Positions 23,385 through 34,479 of a stretch of DNA of 64,000 bases are shown here, piece by piece (the first letter of the stretch is position 1; every line of letters begins with the position of its first letter). This stretch comes from Hansfordia pulvinata. Lineage: Eukaryota; Ascomycota; Sordariomycetes; Xylariales. The notes beneath the pieces were generated by a model that had not been told where the DNA came from, searched no databases, and saw only the letters and a program-made list of their open reading frames with translations. A program made the position numbers and the translations under genes. The DNA lies in the NCBI GenBank assembly GCA_006538405.1, contig BJKQ01000001.1:3782001-3846000 (forward strand), written 5' to 3'.

Positions 23385-24204
23385 TGGGAAGAGACTGGCT
23401 GGAGCAGAACTTACCACGTGGTGGACAACGTCGAAATATTCCGGCTGGAAGCCACGGTCACTATATAAAAACGGAGGTGTGAGCATGTCCGTCTGTCGCT
23501 CCCTTCCTCCCTCCCTGAGCGAGCATTCGAAGGGAAGAAAAACGACCGAGATCTCCTTACACGTTGGCCGTCCGGGCGTTGAGCTCGTCGACGCTGGGCG
23601 ACAGCTCCATGTCGGTGATGGCGCGCTCGACAATCTTCTCGCGGGCGAACATGAACTCGATGTTGTCGATGGCGCCGGTGGTGCCGCCGTGGCGGCCCTT
23701 GATGCCGATCAGCATCCCGCTCTTGCCGAGGTCGACCGTCTTGCCGGCCTCGTCCTCGTCCTTGCCGTTGCCGACGTCGAAGCCCTGGCCCCCGGACGTC
23801 TCGACGACCAGGCGCCCGATGCACCCGTGCCAGCCGTTGGACCACGTCTGGATGTTGGTGAAGGTGTCGCTGAGCGGGTCGATCTCGACCTCCCCCTCCC
23901 TGTTGTCGTCGTCCTCGTCCGTGCCGATCTGCGCGCCGACCTCGACCACGTCGTCGTCCGTGAAGACGATCCGCAGGCCCCGCACCCCGTCGCCGTCCGC
24001 CTTGGCCCGCACGTGCTTGATCAGCGTGCCGGACTTCCACTTGGACGCGCAGAACGGGTCGCCGCCGTCGCTCTCGCCCGACGCGTCCGACACGCCAAAG
24101 TCCGGCACGTCGCACTCCGAGGCGTCGAACCCCTCCGACAGCGCGCCGGCGAGCCGCGCCCCGGCCGCCAGCGCCAGGTAGCTGAGGGAGGCGAGTGACG
24201 GCAT
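22483..24204 (-). CDS. Secreted jacalin-like plus aerolysin-like (pore-forming fold) protein
   Basis: Six exons are inferred: 24204-23561, 23460-23415, a third ending at 23209, 23127-23005, 22931-22824 and 22731-22483, for about 410 residues. Most introns have GTRNGT donors and CAG acceptors; the third exon's 5' border (between about 23312 and 23268) is unresolved because the obvious acceptors give a stop. The N-terminus has a signal peptide (MPSLASLSYLALAAGARLAG). Residues about 45-210 resemble a jacalin-type beta-prism lectin, ending in IGIKGRHGGTTGAIDNIEF. Later exons carry Ser/Thr-rich amphipathic strands (STSTSITKTVSDTFGLSV) and a TFKTDLKWEHTETTAS segment, resembling the aerolysin/ETX-MTX2 module of natterin-like proteins. 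The tail is acidic (seven Asp) then basic (RLRRRRQR). Such proteins bind glycans and may insert into membranes; roles in fungi range from defence to host interaction. The fold call is by resemblance. Confidence 0.7.
23351..23384. repeat. CT-rich microsatellite in an intron
   Basis: A long CT dinucleotide run with one TT interruption lies in the second intron of the jacalin/aerolysin-like gene. On the coding strand it is a GA tract. Confidence 0.85.
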
Positions 24205-24753
24205 TTCCTGATCTGTCCTTTTCTTTCTTTGTTTTGGAATGTCGTCTTCTATCGCAAGTATTCCGAGAAGAGGGTGTAGTAGTATCGGAAAGGCCAGTCC
24301 ACAGAACAGAGGATAGAAAAGGCCAGCCAGGGGGAAGCAAGCAAGAGAGTGCGTAAAAATAAAGGAAGAAGGACAATGAGTGCGCGCTGGTGATAGTCGT
24401 GAAGTGTGCCCGGCCGAGTGAGGAGCACACATCGTGAGATTCACTTCATATATCCGTCCAGGGGCTCGCTCACGTGCACGCGCATCCGTACTCGCACACG
24501 AGCCGCCCAGCCTCACTTACTTTGGCTACCCTACCCAGCAAAACACACCCGGCGCTGTGCTTGGGCCAAGTCGCATCGTCACATACAGTACAGACCAGGA
24601 CGGAAAAACCACCTGCTCAATGGGGCGCACTGAGGTCATGGAGCCTTCTCGCAGCTCACATTTGGCCGAGAACATGCACGGCCGAATCCTTCCCACCGCA
24701 CGTGTGTGCTTGCTGATCCCCGAATCTACGTCAGGGCGACAGGGGGGGGCTTG

Positions 24754-24769
24754 TACGAGTATACTCGTA
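24754..24769. repeat. Perfect 16-bp palindrome TACGAGTATACTCGTA
   Basis: Two inverted copies of the dispersed octamer TACGAGTA/TACTCGTA abut to form an exact palindrome in non-coding DNA. The same octamer recurs throughout the intergenic sequence. Confidence 0.9.
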
Positions 24770-25788
24770 GCAAGCCACGCTCTCCGAGTCCTCATACCCC
24801 TGACTTTTGGAGGGGGAAATTTACCCTTTCGGGCAGGTGGTTTCAACGGCATGGATCTCATAGCCCTCTCCTGTCTCTCTCTTCTCTCCTTCTCTCCCTC
24901 GCTCTCCGTTTGCCCGCCAGCCGCCGCCAGCTTACTTACCCCTTATCGACCCGGTAGCCATCATGCGAGCCCGTGTCTGTTACACGAGCTGGGGAATGTG
25001 TCTCTTCATCTACGGCAGGGCAGGTCAACACTTGACTTGATTCATCATCTCTCAACACACCTCCCTCGGGCATCTGTGCATTCTCTCATATTAGGACATG
25101 GCATGGACGGGTGAGCGGCGGCCTCGCCTCACTGCCGAGCCCCCCCCCCCAAATCACCCTCACAGCCGGGGAGCAGAAACGCAGTCGAATCGTGCCCGGG
25201 CAAATTTGCGGAGGTGAAGCGGAGCCACGCCGCGCGCCTGGTCCGGACCCCGGTCCGAGGCAACCTGCCAAGCGGGTTTTCCGTTCGCGGCTGCGCCAGG
25301 GCCGGCGTTTACCAGTTAACCCGCAACCGTACTCGTGGTTGGTGGGCTCTCACCGGGGGGTTCTCATAAGTCAGTCAGGGGAGCAGGCATCTCCCAGATA
25401 TGTTGGATCTTGACACGCGCGAGGAGGGAGGAGGAGAGGGCCCCGGCAGAAGCTTAAAATTACCCCGCGGGGGAGGGAGGAATCTTGCAGTTGGAGATCG
25501 CTCTGGGAAAGAAGGGGCCGCGCTCGCCCTGCGTTGCGTACGAGGAGTATTCCAAGACGAAATGTGGCTCTTTTCGTCAGGGATCGGCAAGGGCCTGCTC
25601 AGCTTTCGCCTCGTCGTCCAGGCCCCCGAGCTTCCTGTTCCGGAATGGGACTTCAGGGGGGGGACCGTCTGTGGGTTACGGAGTACTGGTGCGCCTTGCC
25701 TCGAGGGGACCTGGGTGGGCACCACGGAACGCACGTGTGATCTCGCTGCTCCCACATGGAGACATTCCCGGCCGCGCAACATGGCTCA

Positions 25789-25803
25789 GGGGGGGGGGGG
25801 GGG
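25789..25803 (+). repeat. Poly-G tract (15 G)
   Basis: A run of 15 G on the plus strand in non-coding DNA, followed by A and four more G. Confidence 0.9.
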
Positions 25804-27461
25804 AGGGGCGTGTTACTCGTAATTGTAACAATGCCGGGCCCACCACCGACTGGAGGGTTGCTGTGGGCTGGGTGCCGAGACGGCGTTTAAGCATAAAGCA
25901 TACGAAATTGGTCGGGGTCTCCGTGGGGGCTTTAGGTGGGTGTGTTGGTGGCCTTTGGTTTCGATCGCGTCGAGTCTTTCTTGCTGGTGCCCACCGTGAC
26001 GGCAGAGGTCCCTTGGCTCTCGGGCTCCCTGAGGGCGTCTCGACGGCGGTCCCCGTGAGGCGCGAGGTCTAGACCCGAGGCGAGGCAGGCCTCTGTCCCG
26101 TCCGGACATACTTGGGGGCTCCCAGATGGGGGAACCTGGGGTTCCTCGGTCACCAAGATGGACGGCCTTGGGCCTTATCAGGGTCGAGGGTGGCAGTCTG
26201 GAGAGCATTGGGCTTCATGTAGCGGGACGAATGGACTGTTCTGTCCTTGTGACGTGACTCTGCATACGCATCTCTTGACTGCTTTGCACGGTGTAAAGGA
26301 GTACTCGTGACGCGCACTCCTGCTGAGGGACAGGCGGTCTGAGCCTCGAGCGGCGCGGGATTAGGTGGGCAGCTTTCGGCGGAAGGTCGCATTGATCGAG
26401 TGGTTGCCCAGCTCGGGGAATACGACGGCAGCCCGGGTGCCCGACGGGCAGATCGCTGTAGAGTCGCACGATGGTGGATGCAGGAGGGGGTTGTCTACGA
26501 GTGGAGTAGTTCGAGGTAGGTTAGCAGAGAGTAACAGCGACTACCTACGCGAGGTAACGTCTCGTGGACAGCTGGGACTCTCGTTACGAGTTGCTGATAT
26601 GAAAGCGGGCGTGGCAAAGAAAAGAAAGAGAAAGGAGAAAGGTCAAGTCAAAGGGAGAATGAGAAAGGTAAAGGAGGTGGAAAGGGCAGAGAAAGAAAGA
26701 GAACAAAAAAAAAAAACAAGAGTAGAACGAAGCATCGTGACTGTCACTTTCTTAGCTTCGGACGGTCGGCCGAGCAGCGCCGGGCGGTTGTGGGCTTCGG
26801 ACTCTACTCGCAACCCGGCCGCGGAGTAGGCGGCGCCGGATCGGCGCGCGACGAGCCCAAGCGCCGTTGTCGGCGACCTGAACGCCGCCAGAAAATGGGG
26901 GGAAATACGGGGCAGCCAGCATCGGGTGCGCTTCATGGTATAGCGGTCACGAGGGAGACGAGTCCCGGGACTGGTTCAGCTTTGCATTCCCTACCATCCA
27001 CCCACCGCCCGACGCACACAACACAGCATGCGAGGTGCCTATAGTCTATACCACCCACATACATACTCGGCGACGGACGGGTGGGTGCCAAGAAAGGCCG
27101 TCAGTCGGCAGACCGGGCAGTCGGGATTCGCTTCGAAGCAGCAGCCCGACTTGGCGATGAGTAATGGTCCGTCCTTCCAAGCTGCGTGACTCTTTCCTCG
27201 CCTGTCCTCGGCATCGTGAAATCCAGCGATGGCGGAAGAGGGGATGGATGCGCCCTGATGGCAAAAGGGCATAAAGATAAAGGGGGAAGAGAGCAAACAT
27301 GACAAGATAGAAAAACCCGCTTCAGGGCATCCTCGTTTGGCATCACGAACAACTCGATCCATCGCCACCAGCCTTGAGCTGCTACTACAACCAGCAGGAT
27401 CATCTCGAACCATCTCTGTTTGCTTGCTTGCTCTCTCTCCCTGTCCCCACAGTCAACAACA

Positions 27462-29098
27462 ATGGCGTCGTCCCGCCGTCGTGCTGGTGCTGACGATGGT
27501 GACGATGGGGAGAAGAAGGAGGAGAAGCCGCTGCTGCTCTTCTCGACAATGGCCGGCGAGGGCCACGCCATGCCGTCGCTGGCCATCGCCGCGCACCTCG
27601 TCCGGCACGGCTACCAGGTCGCCTACGTCGGCTCGCCGCAGTTCCGCGACAAGGCCGAGGCGGCCGGCATCGAGTACCTGCGGGGGCCGACCCTGGACGA
27701 GCAGGGCTTCCGCCCGGCCGACATGGCCGCCGCCGCCGCCCTCGCCGACCCGGTCGAGCGCATCGCGGCGGTGCTGGCCCGCCTCGCCTGCGACACGCTG
27801 CAGGCCCGCGTCGACAGCCTCGAGGCCGCCCTGGTCCTGCTGAGGGCCCGCCACCCGGCGCGACAGATCATCGTCCTCGAGGACGTCCTCAACGCCGCCA
27901 CGATCCCCTTCCGTCACGGCCGCCCGCTCCCGGCCGGCTTCTTCGAAGACGACGGTCGTTGCGACGACGGTGGCGGCGACGACAACGACAACACGGGCAG
28001 CGGAGGAAAACTCCTTCTCCCCATCCGCACCATCGGCCTGAGCCCGTACCCGCTCATGCTGCAGAGCCGCAGCGCGGGGCCCTTCCTGTCCGCCCTGCCC
28101 TTCGACGACAGCCCCTCGGGCCGCGCCCGCAACCGCCTGCTGCACCGCCTCGCCAACCGCTCCGCCCTGCGGCCCCTGCAGGAGGGCTGGGCGCGCGCCT
28201 TCGCGAGGGCCGGGTGCCCCCGCAGCCCCGTCGAGGTCGGCGCCGGCGACCCCTACGGCCTGCTCTACTCCTCCTACGACCACGTCTTCCAGCTCTGCAC
28301 CCCAGCGCCGAGTACCCGCTGTCCGACCTCCCGCCCAACGTCGAGGCCATAGGCTGCCCGCGGCCCACGAGGTCTTCCACCACCACCGCCGCCGCGGCCA
28401 CATCGACGACTCACAACGACGACCACGACGACCACGACCCGTCCCTGCCCGACTGGTGGGACGAGCTGGTCGTCCGCAGGCCGCCCGGCCGCAAGCTCGT
28501 CTTCGTGACCCAGGGCACCGTCAGCCAGGACTACACGCAGCTCCTGCTGCCGACCCTGCGCGCCTTCGCGGCGGACGACGACGAAGAAGGAGGAAGAGGA
28601 GAGGAGGAGAAGGAGAGCGTGCTCGTCGTGGGCGCCCTGGGCCGCCGGGGCGCCGCCCTCGACCCCGCCGCCGCCGCCTCGCTGCCCCGCAACGCCCGCG
28701 TCGCCGACTACCTGCCCTACGGCGCCGCCCTGGCCCGCGCCGACGCCCTCGTCTCCAACGCCGGCTACGGCTCGCTCAACCACGCCGTCGCCGCCGGCGT
28801 CCCCGTCGTCTTCGCCGGCCGCACCGAGGAGAAGCCCGAGGTCTGCATGCGCGCCGAGCGCGCCGGGCTCGGCGTCAACCTCCTGGCGGGCGGCGGCGGC
28901 GACGAGGAGGAGGAGGAGGAGGAGGAGGAGGAGCATCGGCCGCCGCCGAGCGAGGAGCAGATCCGGCTCGCGGTGCGGCGGGTGCTGGGCAGCGACGGCG
29001 GCAAGTTCAGGGAGAGGGCGCTGGAGCTGAGGCGGGAGAACGAGGAGGCGGACTGCGAGGGGCAGGTGCTGCGCAAGGTGGTCGAGCTGACAGTGTGA
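27462..29098 (+). CDS. GT-B family glycosyltransferase (UDP-glycosyltransferase-like), one-base frame break
   Basis: The ATG at 27462 (CAACAATGG) opens a protein of about 545 residues. The N-terminal half has LLLFSTMAGEGHAMPSLAIA, the acceptor-side motif of GT1/GT28 enzymes that modify small molecules. The C-terminal half has KLVFVTQGTVSQDY, NARVADYLPY and SNAGYGSLNHAVAAGVPVVF, followed by a TEEKPE segment. This C-terminal nucleotide-sugar-binding pattern is closer to bacterial antibiotic and macrolide glycosyltransferases (NGGYGS...HGVPLV...EDKPE) than to plant-type UGTs. The two halves lie in different frames that switch near 28300-28303. An extra C in the CCCC run there restores one continuous frame. 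No intron borders explain the switch. Acidic runs (DDDEE, and ten Glu near the end) are low complexity inserts. The substrate is unknown, and no sterol-glucosyltransferase GRAM/PH domain is present. Confidence 0.82.
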
Positions 29099-32000
29099 CG
29101 AGAAGCCGAGTTTGCGACGGTGAAGCTTACTAGATCAGGCTGCGAGGGGACGGGCGTTTCTTCCTTCTTTTCTCCTTTTTACTTCTTTTGAATTGTGTTA
29201 GCCTTGCTGTATAGAGGTTAAAATCACCACTCACCCTGACTCGATTCCAGCACTTCGTGGGTAACTAGAAGTTCCATTCCTGCGCCCACGCATCGACGAC
29301 TGGGATACCAAGGCAGTCAGCTACTTCTGCAGGCGACAGATGTGACAGCCACGCAAAGAGGCCCCTCCGCAAAAGGCGAGCCACCCCAAAGAGGCTGTGC
29401 TCCTCGTCTATCAACTCTCACTCGGACAAGCCAGGATTGGTACTGGGTCTCTCCCCCGATTCCCTTCTGCTCCATCCCCTTCTGTTCCCTTGATAGAAAG
29501 AGAGGAAGATCGAGACCAAGTCAAGAAACCCAACGCCCGCGGCGGGGAAGACCCCCTAGTCCGCCATGGTCGGTCGCCATGCTGCAGCTGGGCGTCGGCG
29601 CCGGGCCTGAGCGCCGTGCGGGTGTGGGACGCACCGGGAGGGGGCAGCGGGGCCGAGCGCCTCATCGAGTCCGAGGTCACTGCGCAGGGCGGGTCGATTA
29701 GAAGAGGGCGCAGGTGTCGGGGAGGGTGGCTCGTTGCTGGTGTGACCGGGCCATATCTTGTGCAGTTTTTGAGCTGGCGTGCTGACTACATGTTGGATTT
29801 TGCTCTGGCATGACACACATATGGACTGCAAAGCAGTGTAGTCCAGAGCTCTTGTTAAGAAGAGTCAGACTCTCGGTGCTCACCCGCCAGCAGACAGCGT
29901 ATCCCTGATCTGGCGAGTCGAATCATCTTCTTGGTCACGGCATCCATCTACGTCGGGTTTGTGACGAAGGCTCTGCTTGGCTCACTTTGAGTCTCTGGCA
30001 GTGCTTTCGGTACTCTTTCATTGCCGATGGTTCAACACCTCGAACGACGCAAGAACGGAGCATCACGCGAGCAACGTGCGAACACCCGCTGCGACAAAGA
30101 GCCATCAGTCGTAGCCCGCGGTTCTGGAACGCGGCTCAGGCAGGATGTCGAAGGATCTGTCATGGCCCCACCGCTATCCGGGATTGGGACGTGGACGAAC
30201 CCAGTCATCTGGCGACTGCGGCGGTCGAAGGATCATTTGCCCGCGGCGTCCGGTCGACTCTCGGTTTCCGGAACGCGAACCATGGCCATCTTGTCGAGTC
30301 AACGCCGGCAACTGGTTGGCACGGTGCGGGGGTGCCCATAAGAGTGTGCTCGCTCGTACGAGTGCCGCCCATGACAGCGGCTCCCACTTTGGTGCCTCCC
30401 ATTGTAATACTTGGGTAGCCCCTCTTGCGAGTACCCAACGTGGCGAAGATGCCGACAAGTTGCACGGCTCTGTGGCCGACGATCCACCGCCATTTCAGTG
30501 CCATGAAACAGACACACTCGCGGGACACCACGCCTCAGGCCCTGTCGAGGAAGAAGCTAGTCAGACAGTTCTACGCCGGCAAAACAGCTCTCGAGGCCGC
30601 AGAGGAGACCGGCAAGAAGGAGGATGACGGGAGCCGCCGCGGGCCTTGCTCATGGCCACGCGATGGCGACTCGACGTCATTTCTGGCCACCCCGATAACC
30701 TGACAGCCCACGAGCCTCGAATGACATGCGATGGGACCCTGGGGCCTTGACGGCGATCTGCTGCAGGGCCGAAACATCCGACTGCAGCATTGGGGAAGAG
30801 GCGAAGAGGAAGTTTTGCAGACGCGTACTCGTACCAGTAGGAACTGGCTTCCGGCTGCTTCCACTTGATCAGACGGAACTAGGTGGTAGAGCAGAACCGA
30901 TGAAAGAGGGACTCTTCTCTTTCCTTTTTCATTCTCGTTCTCGGCCACCTTCTGGCGAGGCTAGTCAGTCAGGATTCTTCGAGCAGACGTGTCAGCGAGG
31001 CAGACGCGCCAGCGAGGTCAGGACGGCACCGGAGGGGAATTCCCAGAATGGATCACTGGCTGGCATCCCCCTTAGACACGGGCCAACGAGTCAGCGTTGG
31101 CGACGAGGACAAGGAGGAGAGACCAAAGCTAAGCTAGCGGACGCGGAGCCAGGCGTGCGAGTACCAAGCGAGAGACGCAGGGCTCGCCCCTTGGCCAGAG
31201 CCGCACAGATGACATGAGGACCCTTCCGAAGGATTTGCCACTGTCAGGACGGGTAGCGATGTGAGCCGTACGGGAGCGGTTCCTCATCTCGTCCGCCCTT
31301 CTGCCCACAGGGGTGTATTTGGCGAAGCGTACGAGTAGGCCCGGGGTGGGATGGGAACCATTCGTAGCCAGTCCATGAACCATCCACGCTAGAGAAGCTT
31401 CTGTGGAGATACCCAGCGCAGCCTCCTCTTCCCTTGGGGTCCGTAGGGTCTTGGGACGTCACGGTGGTGCGTCGAGAGGGTTCATGTCTCATCAGCCTGC
31501 CGAGCAACCGTACCGGTTCCATTTTGCGCATTGAGGAATGCCAATGTGGATGTGGGCACGAAGCAGTGGAGTCCAGCGACGGGGGGAGGCGGGCAGCACC
31601 AGTGGCACCCTAAATCAAGAACCCACCGTGCCCACCCAAGCAAAGGGTCGAAGGGGTTGACTTGGTCTGTGGGAAGAGGCGCGGGAGGGCGTAGGAGGTA
31701 CGGGAGGGTCTGGCCCAGCCTTCAAGGCCAGGACGCCAGCTCAAACACTCACACACAGGCCGGGGCCATCCGCACCCACCCGCTCACATCCCACACAAAT
31801 TCTTGCACTCGTAACCCGGCAAGTCGCGCTAGGATGGCTGGCGGCTGTGGAGAGGGCGTTTGGTCCTGCTGGCAAGGGCTGCCGAACTCGAAGATGGATT
31901 CCTGAAGGTCTTCTCGGGACCCGATTTGACCCTGGCGCACGGTTGGGCTCGTCCAGCAGCTTCCTTTGAGGTGCCAGCTGTGTTTGACTCCGTGTGGTAT

Positions 32001-34479
32001 CCTGGGTGCGAGAGAGGGAGCCGGGTTTCGGGCAGAGGGCGGCTCTTATTGAAAGAGAAAGCCTGAGTGCACAAGTCAGATGTTTGCCCGCTGCTTCCAG
32101 TATGCCGATATGATGAGTGTTGTTTCTGCGCTGTCCGTGTCGAGCCGGCTCTTGGCCTTTGCCGGTGAAATCAACAGCCGCCTGTCAACGTCGATGTTAC
32201 ATGAAGCACTGGCACGACGGCCACAACATTGAATTGATGCAGCCACTGATTGGAGCCTCGCCACATGCAATAGTCTCGCCAGCCGCATACCTGTACTTAT
32301 CTCATCAGTACATGTACCAGCATGCACGAGTGCAAACACGGATTTCGGCACCGACTCCACCGTGCAATGGACCAGACCTCAAGACCTATCCACAACGCCG
32401 ACGCACCCCAGCATCTCTGTGGGTATCGTTTGGCATTGGCGACAGCTTGCCGAGATCGCATGCCTTTCAACGCCCAGAGTCAGTCTCGCAAACGTAATTC
32501 GAGGAGATCGGTGTAGAGTGCGCTGAGAAATTGCCGAGATGGAGAGAAAGCACGTACAGAGTGCCATGCTAAAGCCGAGAAGGTGGTCAGTCTCTTAGAT
32601 GGCGATTAGGAGTTGTGGGAGCTTGCGAATCCCAGCCGTACTCGGCCATGTTGGCATCCTCGGACCTGGAGTCTCTTGAAACACGCAACTTTGACGGGGG
32701 CCACCACCACTAGGTAGGTACGAGTAGACAATCAGTACGAGTACACCAGACTGATTGATTGGTGCACCCCGGCGGGACAGTGTACCGCATGCAGCAATCA
32801 GATACTTACATGACATTCGTATCGAATGCATGGCCTTATGTACAACTCGAACAGGTACATTTGCTGCTGCTTGCCGGCGCTGCACGTGATGTCCAGCATC
32901 GATCAAATTGTGGCCTCGATATATGCCACAAAGCCCTACGAGTACAGACCAGACCGAGACTGTACGATCAGCGGAACATGAAGTGCACCTGACTGAATCA
33001 AATGGTGAGGCAACATTGAAAACACCAGCATCGAACATTCGATGGCGGTACGGGTACTTTACTTGGGCGAACTGAAGTACGAGTACACATGCATGTATCG
33101 ACCACATCCTTCCTGCGTCGTCGACCGATCCAACCTCATCCCGCCCACTTTTGCGCTACCGCAGACAGTCCTGGACTGGGCTGGGCTGGGCTGGCTGGAC
33201 CCGCGCCTCCGTACTGTGTGAGCGAGCGTGCTGCGCCATCGCCTTTTGTCTCTCCCGCCAGGCCAGGGTTTCAACGAGGACTCGTTCGTACGTAGTGGAC
33301 GTGCTCCATCCCATGCTTACGGAGTACGGAGACCTGAACGGGGCCTGGCTTCTTTTCCCGTAGGATTCGAGCACGTCGTCGGTCAGCCTGCTTGCCCGCG
33401 GCCCTCATCAGCCAGCTCGTTCTTCTTCCTCTGCCATCTCTGCACGTTGCATTCGTCCTCTTTCATCACCACCGCCGACACCAACACCTCCATCAACCGC
33501 TCGCCCGTACGTCGTCGTTGCCATCGCCATCGCCATCGCTCATCGTGGCCGCCCTTCCCCTTGACTAGCGGGCCCCTCCTGTACTCGTTACGACGCCCAG
33601 GCGCGCCCGACACTGCCGGCGCTCCAACCACCCGCACACCCGCACGCCCGCTTATTAGCCCGGCCCGGCAAGCTTGCAAAATTACCTCCCCTACCTCCTT
33701 GCCCTCGCCATCGCGGGTCCTCTGCACAACGGGGTCAGGCAGAACGAGCCAGCCAGCCTTGCTCGCCCACGCCTGCCCGCACTTCGAGAATTGAAGAGAT
33801 TCGTCCCTCCCACCCACCCACCCAGTTCGCATCGTGGCGACGCCTGCAGACCATCGTTCGAATTGAACCCAGCGATATCCCCGATTGGCCGTGCTCCGCC
33901 CAGTCGACCCTGCACCCTTCTCTGGTTCGCAGTGCCGCGCCCGCGGCTGCATGTCTGTGTGCGGCGACTCCGCGCACTTGGCCTCCCGCCCGTGTGACGT
34001 CCCGCTAGCAGAACGAAGGGAGGGCCTCCGCCGTACTTTGCTTGGCTTTGCTTCTTCGAGCGCCACTCCTAGTTACCTCCTCCCTTGTTGCCCACCAAGA
34101 CGTCTCGTCGTCGCGCTGCCTTGACCCAACTTTGTTTCTACCTCGGGGTTTTCTCATTTTTATTCTCTTTCGACACCTTGAGCTCGCTGTATTGATTATT
34201 GCATTTGCTACGAGCCACCCCATCGGAGCCCTCGGCATCTTCCCACTTTGGAGTGCATGGCGTGCCGCCGTCAGCGATCACCGCTTTCCCCTCACTCCTC
34301 GCGAGTCAGCCTTGATTCGGCCACAACCGTTCGAGCCCCTCCCGACCGCCCCTCAACCATCGCCTTGATGTGATCCCGCCGGTCAACCCTTTCTTCTCGA
34401 TCTTGCTCGCCTCCTCGAACAACCCGCCCCCCGGCCTTGGCGGCTCGCACCTGCACCTGGTCCGCGGTGTTGTCCCATC
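29099..34479. other. Long intergenic region upstream of IRE1
   Basis: About 5.4 kb in which I can support no gene. Frames of 140-230 codons exist, but none has a recognisable domain and several are shadows of each other. TACGAGT/ACTCGTA motifs occur near 30826, 31330, 32717, 32735, 32938 and 33076. From about 33400 to 34450 the sequence is pyrimidine-rich with several short ATG-initiated frames, consistent with a long 5' leader of IRE1 containing upstream ORFs. A spliced gene with short exons could have been missed. Confidence 0.45.

Larger units (their letters stand above)
24205..27461. other. Intergenic region between divergent genes
   Basis: About 3.3 kb without a domain-bearing frame. 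It contains a perfect 16-base palindrome TACGAGTATACTCGTA (24754-24769), a nine-base C run near 25141, a 15-base G run (25789-25803) and a purine-rich AAAGAAAG tract (about 26617-26720). The region immediately before 27462 is pyrimidine-rich and is the likely leader of the glycosyltransferase gene. Confidence 0.5.

Noticed and set aside
23411..24430. 339-codon minus-strand frame overlapping exon 1 of the jacalin-like gene in another frame
   Set aside because: Arg/Gly-rich reading of the same DNA; the frame starting at 24204 has the signal peptide and lectin strands.
27453..28403. 316-codon minus-strand frame over the glycosyltransferase
   Set aside because: Shadow of the GC-rich coding strand; no domain and no start context.
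33383..34066. 227-codon minus-strand frame upstream of IRE1
   Set aside because: Antisense of a pyrimidine-rich leader; Arg/Gly-rich without a domain.
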